IMG/VR virus record: IMGVR_UViG_3300015373_000004
Coordinates: 1 to 61,094 of that record
Direction: 5' to 3' (one strand)
Length of the DNA: 61,094 bases
Source: a virus
The notes beneath the pieces were generated by a model that was not told the origin of the DNA, did not search any database, and worked only from the letters and a program-made list of their open reading frames with translations. Both the position numbers and the translations under genes were made by a program. Below are positions 8,206 to 15,130 of the stretch, piece by piece; the stretch's first letter is position 1, and each line of letters opens with the position of its first letter.

Positions 8206-8868
8206 TCAGTCGAGCGGAACGGGTCGAGGGAGGTCGATGACGTATCGACCACCGCGGTAGAGAACACCAGCCCCACGAATATCCGTCCAACCGTAGTTGT
8301 CGTCTACGTAGTCCGGCGTGATGCCGCACATCTGGTAGAAGTCGGATACCGTCACGGCGTTGTAGGTCTCGATGTGCCAGAGCAGACCGGCGATGACCTC
8401 TTCGGCCTCGACCCTGGTGGGGATCAGGATCTCCTTGAAGTCGTGCCGCGCTCGTCCCTGACGAGAGATCTGAGGCCCAGCGGGAATGCCCTGACCGGGC
8501 AAGGGCTGACCGACACGGTTGTAGTTGAACTGCTGGTTGTTGTACATACCGACGCTCTGGTTGAGCACCTGACCGACGAGCGATCCGTGGCTGCGCCCCG
8601 AAATATCGGTGCCCACAAGTCGGTTCGCGTAGGTGTTGACGGCGTCCACGAAGGTGTTCTTGGCCGCCGGAAGAAGAACCTCCCAGAAGACAGCCGCGCC
8701 GACGACGTCAGCACGATTGACCATGAGGTTGTCGCCCAGACGTCGGAGGAAGGGCTTCTTTCGCGTCGTGACTTCGCCCTTCACGATCTTTTCGATCTTC
8801 TTTGGCTCTTCGGCAGGCTGCGAGGCCTGCGTCTGGCTACGGTGACTGTTACCTGGAAGCTGTTCCAT
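8206..8868 (-). CDS. Hypothetical phage protein
   Basis: This 220-residue protein has a low-complexity N-terminus (residues 1-35), then a helical core (NRADVVGAAVFWEVLLPAAKNTFVDAV) and a C-terminal domain with the ordered motif VSDFYQMCGITPDYVDDNYGW. A similar SDFY...G..P...D..GW motif occurs in the DUF6353-like proteins, hinting at a shared ancillary fold. Promoter element 8931-8957 and a hairpin lie upstream. The hydrophobic core may be membrane-associated. Confidence 0.7.
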   Translation of the reverse strand: MEQLPGNSHRSQTQASQPAEEPKKIEKIVKGEVTTRKKPFLRRLGDNLMVNRADVVGAAVFWEVLLPAAKNTFVDAVNTYANRLVGTDISGRSHGSLVGQVLNQSVGMYNNQQFNYNRVGQPLPGQGIPAGPQISRQGRARHDFKEILIPTRVEAEEVIAGLLWHIETYNAVTVSDFYQMCGITPDYVDDNYGWTDIRGAGVLYRGGRYVIDLPRPVPLD

Positions 8869-8910
8869 TGTCTTGTTTTGTCCTTGAACCTAGTGGGTGA
8901 GAAAATGAAA

Positions 8911-8928
8911 GCCCGCGTTTCGGCGGGC
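8911..8928 (-). terminator. GC hairpin immediately downstream of a promoter element
   Basis: A 6-bp GC stem (GCCCGC/GCGGGC) is followed on the minus strand by TTTCATTTT. It resembles an intrinsic terminator, but it lies at the expected start of the transcript from promoter 8931-8957 rather than before it. It could act as a leader hairpin or attenuator, or terminate the upstream lipoprotein transcript. Confidence 0.6.
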
Positions 8929-8930
8929 CC

Positions 8931-8957
8931 TCATCTTAGAGCGTGTTTTTGTTGCGA
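8931..8957 (-). promoter_or_regulatory. Conserved promoter element, copy 1
   Basis: The minus strand reads TTCGC, spacer, AAACACG, spacer, TAAGATGAG. It matches the family consensus CTCGC-N6-9-AAACAyG-N3-4-TTAGATGAGACCA, although the final ACCA is not kept. The -10-like hexamer is TAAGAT. It lies upstream of the gene at 8206-8868. Confidence 0.65.
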
Positions 8958-8959
8958 AG

Positions 8960-9367
8960 TTACTGATCCGCGCTGGTCGAGAGATCGAAGTTCGGGATGA
9001 TCGTCTCGGGTCGGAAGATCACCCGCGAGCGGAACATGTCCGCATGCACCCCACCCATCTGCGTGACGATGATGGTCACGTTGTCCGACTTCGCCATGGT
9101 CGTGCGCTCGATGCTGCCGTCGGGCTGCTTGCAGATGATGTCGTAGGTCTCTCCGCCGGTCTCGTAGGAGCAGAAGCCCTCGGCGGAGAACATGACCCTG
9201 TCGGTGATGCCGTTGACGCCGACGATCCGTCGAGGAACCTCGAAGTTCTCTGCCGCCTTGGACAGGTTCCGGTTGGCGGTGTCAGCAGCGCTGTCGCAAC
9301 CGGCCATGAGGCCCAGGCCGAGGACGATGCAGACGATCGCGAGGATGAGCTTGATGGGGTTCTTCAT
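8960..9367 (-). CDS. Putative phage lipoprotein
   Basis: This 135-residue protein begins with a lysine, a hydrophobic stretch and a lipobox (LMAGC, Cys at residue 23), the signature of a lipoprotein processed by signal peptidase II. The mature part carries two more cysteines (FCSY, IICK) that may form a disulfide. It would be anchored on the outside of the host membrane, which suits a superinfection-exclusion or envelope-modifying role, but that is inference. The start overlaps the upstream stop (ATGA). Confidence 0.75.
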   Translation of the reverse strand: MKNPIKLILAIVCIVLGLGLMAGCDSAADTANRNLSKAAENFEVPRRIVGVNGITDRVMFSAEGFCSYETGGETYDIICKQPDGSIERTTMAKSDNVTIIVTQMGGVHADMFRSRVIFRPETIIPNFDLSTSADQ

Positions 9368-9642
9368 GATGAGGTAAGGCTTTCTTTGATGGCCCGAGTC
9401 CGGGCGGCTGAGAGGGGGTAGTGCTGTTCGAAGATCTGCTTGGTGTCGATCGGGTTCGGGAGGTTGACGACCGTAACGTTCGTCTCGACCCGTACCGACT
9501 TCTTGGCTAGGAGAACGCCACCCACGAAGCACGCAGCTCCGGTGAGGTACGCCTCCTTGTGCTCCTTGACGTGGGTGGTCACGTCCGAGAACTTCTGCTT
9601 GACGTCCTGGAGCTGCTGCCTGGTGTTCTTGAATAGCTTCAT
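9364..9642 (-). CDS. Small membrane protein
   Basis: The start at 9642 (MKLFKNTRQQLQDVK...) has AGGAG upstream and gives 92 residues. A basic coiled-coil-like N-terminus is followed by a transmembrane helix (AYLTGAACFVGGVLLA, about residues 36-52) and a short C-terminal domain. A TATATA sequence about 15 bases before the ribosome site may be a -10 box. It is coupled to the lipoprotein gene and may act with it. Confidence 0.7.
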   Translation of the reverse strand: MKLFKNTRQQLQDVKQKFSDVTTHVKEHKEAYLTGAACFVGGVLLAKKSVRVETNVTVVNLPNPIDTKQIFEQHYPLSAARTRAIKESLTSS

Positions 9643-9824
9643 GATCCGTTCTCCTGTTATATAGGCAAATATCGGTCGAGAGGGATAGGGCGCCTTTTCG
9701 TGCAGCGCTGTGGCGCCGGGCACTGGCGGTCGTTTAAAGCACGCATCCGAATATTAGCCAGGCTGAGACCACCCACCGAAAGGATGACCTGGCTACTGCG
9801 TACTCCCGTCCTCCCCTCGGAGGT
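9643..9824 (-). other. Intergenic region with a long hairpin
   Basis: No gene is seen in this 182-base gap. On the minus strand a stem pairs 9788-9794 with 9756-9762 (AGCCAGG/CCTGGCT). An inner 5-bp stem (CATCC/GGGTG) flanks a TTTCGGT loop. It may be the terminator of the gene at 9825-10382 or a leader structure. A TATATA box lies near 9660. Confidence 0.55.
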
Positions 9825-10382
9825 TTACTGCTGGGTGGTGCGGGCCTGCATGGCGGCGACGAGCTCCTCGCGCGTCATGCCGTCGTAGTTCTTCTGCCCG
9901 GCCGGCTGCTCCTGCTCCGCCTGCTCCTCGGCCGAAGCCGCACCGATCTGCATGCGGGTCGAGAACTCGTTGATGACCTCCTCGTTGAGGAGCGTCGTGA
10001 TGAAGGAGACGAACTCCTTCGGGTTCTCGAAGAGGAAGAGCCGGAACGCGTCGTAGGCGGCCGAGTACTTGAACTTCTTGTTCTCCGACTTGTCGAAGAT
10101 CTCACCGTCCTCGGACGGCTTGCCGTAGCCGAGCTCCGCGAGGACCCGCACGAGGCGGAGCATCGCCAGCTTCTGCTGGGTGGTGGCGTCGCCGGCGGTG
10201 AGCGTCTCCGTGTTGCCCTGCTGGACCTCGGAGAACGAGTTGGACAGGCTGTCGGCCTCGTCCGGGTTGTCGATCATCCAGTCCGCGAACTCGCGCGGCG
10301 TGATGTGGAAGTGGAGCTTGGTGGTGCGCTCCTGGCCGGCGAAGTTCTTGTACTTGAGCGGGGTCATGTAGACGTTCTGCAT
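9825..10382 (-). CDS. Hypothetical protein, tail-chaperone-like N-terminus
   Basis: This 185-residue protein begins with PLKYKNFAGQERTTKLHFHITPREFADW. That strand pattern recalls phage proteins often annotated as tail assembly chaperones (KNF-GEERT-T-YFHL). The middle is helical (LRLVRVLAELGYG, AFRLFLFENPKEF). The C-terminus is Gln/Glu-rich and ends in DGMTREELVAAMQARTTQQ. It lies far from the tail operon, so that role is uncertain. Confidence 0.65.
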   Translation of the reverse strand: MQNVYMTPLKYKNFAGQERTTKLHFHITPREFADWMIDNPDEADSLSNSFSEVQQGNTETLTAGDATTQQKLAMLRLVRVLAELGYGKPSEDGEIFDKSENKKFKYSAAYDAFRLFLFENPKEFVSFITTLLNEEVINEFSTRMQIGAASAEEQAEQEQPAGQKNYDGMTREELVAAMQARTTQQ

Positions 10383-10882
10383 CAGAGGAGGTCTTCTTTC
10401 TTGAGTCGTACGTGCTTGGCGATGGTGTAGATCGGATGTCCGTCGGCCAGTATCACCTCGGTGAAATCTGACCTCGGAATATAACGGTCGTCATGCTGCG
10501 GAAACCGCTCGACGAACTCTCTGAGAACGAACGCATGCCACATCACAGCATCGAGATGGTGGCTGCCCGTGTGGTTGTAGCAGGTGTCAGGGAAGAGAGG
10601 CTCGAACGGATTCCCATCTGCATCCACGGATGAACACCCCTCCGGATCATTTGAGCAAACGTCGTAGTCGAATCCCGCCCAGAACAGATTCTGATGTCTG
10701 ACCATGGCGGAATATGACTTGGACCATTCGTAGCCGTCTCTCCACTGATGTTCGGCGTACTTCCTTGCACCCTTACCGAAATGCTCGGCAAGGAACGTCA
10801 GCGAACCGACGGGTATAAGGTCGAATCGAGCAAGCTTGACGCCCTTCTGGCCGCCAGTGCTACTGGTTGTTCGTTCCTCCAT
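10382..10882 (-). CDS. dATP/dGTP diphosphohydrolase-like protein (DUF5664 type)
   Basis: This 166-residue protein shows the family pattern KLARFDLIPVGSL, FGKGARKYAEHQWRDG, SAMVRHQNLFWAG and SHHLDAVMWHAFVLREF. This MazG-related all-alpha fold has been annotated as an N-terminal domain of dATP/dGTP diphosphohydrolases. It would hydrolyse or bind nucleotides in the cytoplasm, perhaps biasing the dNTP pool. An Asp/Cys/Gly-rich insert near 75-105 is unusual. The start overlaps the end of the upstream gene by 23 bases. Confidence 0.7.
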   Translation of the reverse strand: MEERTTSSTGGQKGVKLARFDLIPVGSLTFLAEHFGKGARKYAEHQWRDGYEWSKSYSAMVRHQNLFWAGFDYDVCSNDPEGCSSVDADGNPFEPLFPDTCYNHTGSHHLDAVMWHAFVLREFVERFPQHDDRYIPRSDFTEVILADGHPIYTIAKHVRLKKEDLL

Positions 10883-11126
10883 GAGTCCTTGTCTTCTCGA
10901 GTTCCTCGTGGAGCAGCTCGACTGCCTTCTCGAGGTCCTTGACCGTCTGGGCGTACTCCGAATCCCGTTTTGCCGTCCTCTTGATGATGTCAGCGAGGAA
11001 GTCCGTAGTGGTCTCGACGAAGTGCGTCTTGAGTGCGTCGATCTGACGGAACTGCTTCACGTTGAATATCACGCTCATGGTCAGCAGAAGAGCGAGGACG
11101 GAGATGAGCAGTGCGGAGATTGTCAT
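10860..11126 (-). CDS. Single-span membrane protein with coiled coil
   Basis: Starting at the ATG at 11126 gives 88 residues. A transmembrane helix (TISALLISVLALLLTMSVIF) is followed by a long charged helix (KRDSEYAQTVKDLEKAVELLHEELEK) typical of a coiled coil. The upstream in-frame start at 11165 lies in the hairpin and is rejected. Function unknown; the layout resembles Rz-like or spanin-like small proteins, but there is no further evidence. Confidence 0.65.
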   Translation of the reverse strand: MTISALLISVLALLLTMSVIFNVKQFRQIDALKTHFVETTTDFLADIIKRTAKRDSEYAQTVKDLEKAVELLHEELEKTRTHGGTNNQ

Positions 11127-11159
11127 TACGTTATGGGTCCTTAGAGAGAAAAAGAGGAA

Positions 11160-11175
11160 GCCCACGTTTGTGGGC
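11160..11175 (-). terminator. Intrinsic terminator after 11197-11469
   Basis: A GCCCAC/GTGGGC stem with a 4-base loop is followed by a pyrimidine-rich TTCCTCTTTTTCTCT tract on the minus strand. Confidence 0.75.
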
Positions 11176-11196
11176 CCCTCTCGGGATCTTCAGTTG

Positions 11197-11469
11197 TCAG
11201 GCGACGTCGGTGGTGTCCGACGAGATCTCGACGACCTCGGCGTCCTCACCCGACTTGCCGAGCTTGGAGGCGACAGCGGCCACAGCGCCGCCGACCAGGA
11301 GGAGCGCGCCCATCGCGTAGACGCCGTGGAGGGACTGCTTCTTGGGGGAAGCCGTCTGCTCGTTGGTGTCCGCGGGGGCGTCGGCCTTCTTGGCGAACGG
11401 GTTGCGGAACTGCCGCTTCGGGGCGGGCAGGTCGGTGATGACGTGGGTCTCGGGGGTCTCGGTGGTCAT
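11197..11469 (-). CDS. Single-span membrane protein
   Basis: This 90-residue protein has a polar, proline-rich N-terminus, a transmembrane segment (VYAMGALLLVGGAVAAVASKL, about 50-70) and a short acidic C-terminus. Promoter 11495-11527 lies just upstream and the terminator 11160-11175 just downstream, so it is one of the one-gene cassettes. Function unknown. Confidence 0.7.
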   Translation of the reverse strand: MTTETPETHVITDLPAPKRQFRNPFAKKADAPADTNEQTASPKKQSLHGVYAMGALLLVGGAVAAVASKLGKSGEDAEVVEISSDTTDVA

Positions 11470-11494
11470 TCCGGGTCCTTTCTGAGTGGGTGAA

Positions 11495-11527
11495 TGGTCT
11501 CATCTAAGACCATGTTTTTACCGCGAG
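11495..11527 (-). promoter_or_regulatory. Conserved promoter element, copy 2
   Basis: CTCGC, spacer, AAACATG, spacer, TTAGATGAGACCA on the minus strand, a near-perfect family match, upstream of 11197-11469. Confidence 0.7.
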
Positions 11528-11528
11528 A

Positions 11529-11789
11529 TCAGCTCTGGCGCTGTCTGCGGCCGATGACCCACTGGATGGCGCCGAGCACGAGGAGCGAAGCTCCTCCGCC
11601 CATGAAGAGGCCGCCGGTGATGACCCGGTCTTGAGCGGCCATCTCCTGCGTCTTCACGATCTTGGTGTACGTCACGTTCTGCGGACGGTTCGCCCGTCGC
11701 GTCAGATCGTTGTACTCCTCGAGGTCGAGCTTGACGGTCCCGCTGCTCGTCTGGGTGACGGTCTCGGTGCTGCTGGTCTCTTTTGCCAT
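11529..11789 (-). CDS. Single-span membrane protein
   Basis: This 86-residue protein has a Thr/Ser-rich N-terminus, a charged middle (LDLEEYNDLTRRANRP) and a C-terminal transmembrane helix (GGLFMGGGASLLVLGAIQWVIG) followed by basic residues. The positive-inside rule places the C-terminus in the cytoplasm. It ends just before promoter copy 2. Function unknown. Confidence 0.65.
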   Translation of the reverse strand: MAKETSSTETVTQTSSGTVKLDLEEYNDLTRRANRPQNVTYTKIVKTQEMAAQDRVITGGLFMGGGASLLVLGAIQWVIGRRQRQS

Positions 11790-11801
11790 TTTGATCTGCT
11801 T

Positions 11802-12038
11802 TCAGTAGTTTGAGTGGACGTGGGCTTCTTCGAGGATTTCGTGGGCCAGGCGGAACCAGTCCTCGCGGCTTCCGGTGATCGCCAGAGCCTCCTGGCTGAC
11901 CTGGTCCGTGATGAGCAGGACCTCGTTGTCCTTGTCCTGCTCGACGTGCTCGTAGCCGTAGGTCTCGTCCACTTCGGCCACTGTCGCGACCTCGATGCGG
12001 ATGGATCGAGCGGCTGCCGTGTGAATTCGGAAGCTCAT
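11802..12038 (-). CDS. Hypothetical protein
   Basis: The start at 12038 (MSFRIHTAAARSIRIEV...) gives 78 residues of mixed alpha/beta character with an acidic core (YEHVEQDKDNEVLLITDQ). A longer start at 12089 would run into the structured intergenic segment. No family recognised. Confidence 0.65.
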   Translation of the reverse strand: MSFRIHTAAARSIRIEVATVAEVDETYGYEHVEQDKDNEVLLITDQVSQEALAITGSREDWFRLAHEILEEAHVHSNY

Positions 12039-12069
12039 TTTGTTCTGCTTTCGGTAGTGGGTGAACGGG

Positions 12070-12135
12070 TGCCTGGGGCCAAATATCAAGTCGCTGGCCT
12101 TCCCCGGCTAGCTGCTCTCTATCTGACCCCAGGCA
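12070..12135 (-). ncRNA. Possible structured leader or small RNA
   Basis: Nine bases at 12070-12078 (TGCCTGGGG) pair perfectly with 12127-12135. Inside, 12093-12099 and 12106-12112 form a second 7-bp stem with a CCCC-containing loop. The nested structure occupies most of the gap between two genes. It lacks an obvious U-tract, so a leader or regulatory RNA is as likely as a terminator. Confidence 0.45.
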
Positions 12136-12143
12136 TGGTGCTG

Positions 12144-12632
12144 CTACTGCGCGTTCTGCTGAAACGGGCCCGAGGGCCCGAGCTCCGTGACCTTCGGGTC
12201 CTTCCGGTGCTTCCACTGGTGCCGCTTGTCGGCGACCCAGAGCTTCCCCTTTCGGTACTCCTTCCTGGAGAACTCCAAGGCCTTCTTGTCGGCACCGGTC
12301 TGGTGCGCGACGTACGCCGCACCAGCGATGACCAGGATCGGAAGCGACAAAGCGCGGTAGTCCCCCCGGACCAACGCCTTGCCGTTCTTGTTGACCGCGT
12401 TGACAGCGTCGATCCTCTGACGCTCCCGACGGGCCTTGCGCGAGAGCTTGGCGAAGTCCTGCTTCGCGAGCTCCTGCTGGAATGCAACGTCGTACCCAGG
12501 GATGTTGGCGATCTTGAACTGGACTGTCTGGTTGATGAGCCTGCGACGAACCCCGGCACCCTCGCCGTAGAACATCTTGGCCATCGCGTACTCGTCGGCG
12601 TCCCGAATCGCCTCTCTCTTGATACTCGTCAT
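12144..12632 (-). CDS. Hypothetical membrane-associated protein
   Basis: The start at 12632 (MTSIKREAIRDADEYAMAKM...) follows AAGGGAG and gives 162 residues. The N-terminal two thirds are charged and helical. One hydrophobic segment (ALSLPILVIAGAAYVAHQTG) could span the membrane, and the C-terminus is strongly basic (KEYRKGKLWVADKRHQWKHRKD). It sits beside other membrane proteins of unknown role. Confidence 0.65.
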   Translation of the reverse strand: MTSIKREAIRDADEYAMAKMFYGEGAGVRRRLINQTVQFKIANIPGYDVAFQQELAKQDFAKLSRKARRERQRIDAVNAVNKNGKALVRGDYRALSLPILVIAGAAYVAHQTGADKKALEFSRKEYRKGKLWVADKRHQWKHRKDPKVTELGPSGPFQQNAQ

Positions 12633-12778
12633 TTTGTGTTTCTCCCTTGTAAGTTGTGCGTTATTAAACGAATGCGCACTCCCTCGTCTTTGGTGCCCCC
12701 CGGCACTCACCAGCAACCGTCGTTCTCCGCTAGGAGAATCTCATCCAGACAAGCTTCGAAGGGATGAGCCTCATCTCT
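12633..12778 (-). other. Intergenic region with two hairpins
   Basis: No gene is seen. The minus strand contains GTGCCGGGGGGCAC, a short GC hairpin near 12700, and CTCATCC/GGATGAG arms near 12740-12765. The latter may terminate the DUF6353-like gene. TTTAATAACGC near 12660 may be a promoter -10 region. Confidence 0.4.
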
Positions 12779-13561
12779 TCAACGGTTGATCTTGTTGTAG
12801 TTACGGATCGGGTCGACGTGAAAGTTGAACGCCAACGCCGGCCGGTCATCTGGTGTCATGACCGACGAGAAGTGCAGCTCGAGGAGGTTGTCGCTGTTCC
12901 AGCCGACCTCGTCCGAGTAGGACGTCGGGGCGAGCCCGATCCTCGAGTAGAAATCGCTGAGCGACACGTACAGGTTGTTGATGATCTCGTAGTTCGTGTC
13001 GTTCTGCGCCTTCTTCAGAGCCTCCATGCTGCTCATGAAGAAGCGATCCGTGAACGCGTCGTAGCAGAGCACGTCGTTCCCGGAGATCATGACCATGCCG
13101 GAGGTCTCGTTCGACTTGACCCGGTCCTCCATGATCTTGTCCTGGATGTCGGTCTGCTCCTTCTTCTCGCCGAGCGTCTCCTTCACCTTGTCCTTGTACT
13201 CGACGAAGGCGCGGTCCGTGATCGTGTACGCAGCGGCCAGCGCGGCCGTGCGGTTCACCCCGATCCGGTTTGCCATGGCGATGCTCGTGATGGTGCCGAC
13301 TCCGGTCACCGCCGGCGAGATGTAGAGCTTCCAGGTCAGCTTCGAGACGTGCTTGGCACGATCCTTCTTGCTGACATCGGCCTTCTTGGGGATGGACGCT
13401 CCGAGGTCGTTCTCCGCCACGCGGTAGCCGGCCTTGTAGCCAGCACGACCGGCCAGAAGAGCCGTCACGACCGTTCCTGCGATACCTGCGGCAGTCAGGA
13501 TGGTCGGTGAGTGGTCGGACGCCAGCTGCTTGGTCCGACGTGCGAGTGTTGCGATGGTCAT
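12779..13561 (-). CDS. DUF6353-like membrane protein, paralogue 2
   Basis: This 260-residue protein has an N-terminal transmembrane helix (SPTILTAAGIAGTVVTALLAG), a second one (YISPAVTGVGTITSIAMANRIG), then ALAAAYTITDRAFVEYKDKVKETLGEKKE, and a C-terminal module: NDVLCYDAFTDRFF, NDTNYEIINNLYVSLSDFY, VGWNSDNLLEL. The same blocks occur in paralogue 3. I reject an upstream extension to 13801 because it is low-complexity Arg/Ser sequence overlapping another gene. Function of the family is unknown. Confidence 0.8.
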   Translation of the reverse strand: MTIATLARRTKQLASDHSPTILTAAGIAGTVVTALLAGRAGYKAGYRVAENDLGASIPKKADVSKKDRAKHVSKLTWKLYISPAVTGVGTITSIAMANRIGVNRTAALAAAYTITDRAFVEYKDKVKETLGEKKEQTDIQDKIMEDRVKSNETSGMVMISGNDVLCYDAFTDRFFMSSMEALKKAQNDTNYEIINNLYVSLSDFYSRIGLAPTSYSDEVGWNSDNLLELHFSSVMTPDDRPALAFNFHVDPIRNYNKINR

Positions 13562-13613
13562 GCTGGATTCTGCCTTTCCTGAAGGAATGAGTTTGTTGTG
13601 CTGACGAAGTGGA

Positions 13614-13793
13614 CTAGGAAGCCTGCTCGCAGGCCTTCTTGCACTCCGACACCTCTGGGGTCTCGTCTTCCTGAGCCCGATGCTTCTGCACCTTGCCGGC
13701 CACGAAGGAGACGATCGTGAGAACCGCGAAGGCAACTTCGATCGGCTCTCGAATGGCTTCTCGCTTCTCCTTGTCGAAGAGAGCCTTGAACAT
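13614..13793 (-). CDS. Small membrane protein
   Basis: This 59-residue frame (MFKALFDKEKREAIREP...) holds one hydrophobic helix (IEVAFAVLTIVSFVAG) between charged ends, plus two cysteines near the C-terminus. GAAGGTGACAGC before the ATG is a weak ribosome site. It lies directly upstream of paralogue 2 and downstream of a terminator. Confidence 0.65.
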   Translation of the reverse strand: MFKALFDKEKREAIREPIEVAFAVLTIVSFVAGKVQKHRAQEDETPEVSECKKACEQAS

Positions 13794-13820
13794 GCTGTCA
13801 CCTTCCAGTGAGATATAAAG

Positions 13821-13842
13821 CCCTAACCCGTGTGGGTTAGGG
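13821..13842 (-). terminator. CCCTAACCC-type hairpin terminator
   Basis: The stem CCCTAACCC/GGGTTAGGG has the loop ACAC on the minus strand and is followed by CTTTATAT. It is a member of the covarying terminator family and terminates the gene at 13881-14000. Confidence 0.8.
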
Positions 13843-13880
13843 TTGAGCGGGCCTATTCAGTTGTTGTGGTCGATGGTCGT

Positions 13881-14000
13881 TCAGCTGCGCTTCAGCAGCT
13901 CGCGGACGAGCATGACGATCAGCCAGGCTCCTCCGGTGAGGAGGATGAGGATGACGTCGATGATCGCCAGCGAGGCGGTGTAGGGCGTCTTGCGGGCCAT
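13881..14000 (-). CDS. Tiny membrane protein
   Basis: This 39-residue protein is mostly one hydrophobic helix (ASLAIIDVILILLTGGAWLIVMLV) with a basic C-terminus (RELLKRS). GGAG lies upstream of the ATG. It forms a complete cassette with promoter 14024-14056 and terminator 13821-13842. It resembles small phage membrane proteins implicated in exclusion, but this is only by size and shape. Confidence 0.7.
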   Translation of the reverse strand: MARKTPYTASLAIIDVILILLTGGAWLIVMLVRELLKRS

Positions 14001-14023
14001 TTGGAACTCCTTAGAATATGGTG

Positions 14024-14056
14024 TGGTCTCATCTAAGGACATGTTTTTTCTGCGAG
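14024..14056 (-). promoter_or_regulatory. Conserved promoter element, copy 3
   Basis: CTCGC, spacer, AAACATG, spacer, TTAGATGAGACCA on the minus strand, upstream of 13881-14000. Confidence 0.7.
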
Positions 14057-14096
14057 GCTAGATCTCACAAGCCTCGCAGCGACAGATCTCTTCTCT

Positions 14097-14867
14097 TCAA
14101 ACCTGCCAGAAGTTGTGCACGGGAACTACTGTGAATTCATACGCCATGCAAGCCTTCCCGTCGGGGGTCTCATGGCACGAGAACTCGATCTCGAGCGGGT
14201 GCTCGCTGTTCCATCCGATCTCATCCGAGACGCTGGTTGGCTCGAGTCCGATCTTCTCCCAGAAGTCGGACAGCGATGCCGAGTCGCTGTGGAGGATCTG
14301 GTAGTTGATGTCGTTGAGTGCACGTCGGATAGTCTCCTTGTTGCACTTGAAATATCTACCAGAGAACGCGTCGAGGAAGAGCACGTCGTTGTTGCTCTCC
14401 AGGAAGGTGACTAGCGGACGTGACTCTTGGCGCTCCTGCTCGATCTCGTCACGGATCTTCTTCTCCTCGACCTCGCCCACCCGCTCGATGACCTTGGCCT
14501 TGTACTCGTCCAGGGCTCGCTCCGAGACAGAATACGCAGCCGCCAGAGCCGCGGCCTTCTTCGTGCCGATGTAGTTCGCACCGATGATGCAGGTGACGGT
14601 CGCCGCGCCCGTCACAACCGCAGGGATGTACAGCTTCCAGACCAGCTTCGCCTTGGCCTTGGTGTCGAAGGGCTCCTTGTGCTCCTTCTTGATGTAACCC
14701 GGAGGCTTGGTCTCCTCGTCGAGGATCATCTCCGCTGCCTTGAACGTGGCCTTGACCGCCAAATATGCGGTCGTGATGGTTCCGGTGACACCGAGCGCAG
14801 TCAGGATGACTGGCGAGTTGTCGTTGAGAAGCTTCGTCGTGGAAGCGACGATCTTTTTGATGTTCAT
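14097..14867 (-). CDS. DUF6353-like membrane protein, paralogue 3
   Basis: This 256-residue protein starts at the ATG at 14867 (MNIKKIVASTTKLL...) with AAGGAA upstream. Transmembrane segments are NSPVILTALGVTGTITTAYL and LYIPAVVTGAATVTCIIGANYIG. Downstream blocks ALAAAYSVSERALDEYKAKV, NDVLFLDAFSGRYFK, NDINYQILHSDSASLSDFW and IGWNSEHPLEIEF match paralogue 2 closely. The C-terminal domain probably faces the cytoplasm. Role unknown. Confidence 0.8.
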   Translation of the reverse strand: MNIKKIVASTTKLLNDNSPVILTALGVTGTITTAYLAVKATFKAAEMILDEETKPPGYIKKEHKEPFDTKAKAKLVWKLYIPAVVTGAATVTCIIGANYIGTKKAAALAAAYSVSERALDEYKAKVIERVGEVEEKKIRDEIEQERQESRPLVTFLESNNDVLFLDAFSGRYFKCNKETIRRALNDINYQILHSDSASLSDFWEKIGLEPTSVSDEIGWNSEHPLEIEFSCHETPDGKACMAYEFTVVPVHNFWQV

Positions 14868-14900
14868 CCGAGGTTCCTTCGGTAGTTTGTCTGGCAAAGC

Positions 14901-14920
14901 CCTAACCCTTGTGGGTTAGG
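14901..14920 (-). terminator. CCTAACCC-type hairpin terminator
   Basis: The stem CCTAACCC/GGGTTAGG with a 4-base loop follows the stop of 14930-15049. It is a member of the same terminator family. Confidence 0.8.
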
Positions 14921-14929
14921 ACGGAGGTC

Positions 14930-15049
14930 TTACTTGATGATGGCGTATGCATCGATGAGGTCGGCGGGCGAAGCTCCGACCTTCATGGCGGCGGTGATGC
15001 CGGCCAGGAAGGCCAGGGGAACTCCGATCGCGGTTGCAAATCTGCGCAT
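14930..15049 (-). CDS. Tiny membrane or secreted peptide
   Basis: This 39-residue protein (MRRFATAIGVPLAFLAGITAAM...) has a basic start, a hydrophobic core of about 18 residues, and a short polar tail. It could be a membrane peptide or a signal-like sequence. AGGAGACGCC precedes the ATG. It forms a cassette between promoter 15071-15103 and terminator 14901-14920. Confidence 0.65.
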   Translation of the reverse strand: MRRFATAIGVPLAFLAGITAAMKVGASPADLIDAYAIIK

Positions 15050-15070
15050 GTGGCGTCTCCTAAAGTAGGG

Positions 15071-15103
15071 TGGTCTCATCTAACGCCGTGTTTCTCCCGC
15101 GAG
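15071..15103 (-). promoter_or_regulatory. Conserved promoter element, copy 4
   Basis: CTCGC, spacer, AAACACG, spacer, TTAGATGAGACCA on the minus strand, upstream of 14930-15049. The U-tract of terminator 15107-15130 runs into it. Confidence 0.7.
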
Positions 15104-15106
15104 AAA

Positions 15107-15130
15107 ACCCTAACCCTTGCGGGTTGGGTC
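15107..15130 (-). terminator. Hairpin terminator after 15137-15274
   Basis: ACCCTAACCC pairs with GGGTTGGGT (one G-T wobble) around a 4-base loop, followed by TTTTC on the minus strand. Confidence 0.75.

Noticed and set aside
7800-8276. 158-codon minus-strand frame covering 7800-8276
   Set aside because: The upstream part is Ser/Thr/Arg low-complexity sequence in the shadow of 7942-8178 and 8206-8868. Only the last 46 codons look real.
12779-13801. Extension of the second DUF6353-like gene to 13801
   Set aside because: The extra 80 codons overlap the small gene 13614-13793 and are Arg/Ser-rich shadow sequence. The ATG at 13561 aligns with its paralogues.
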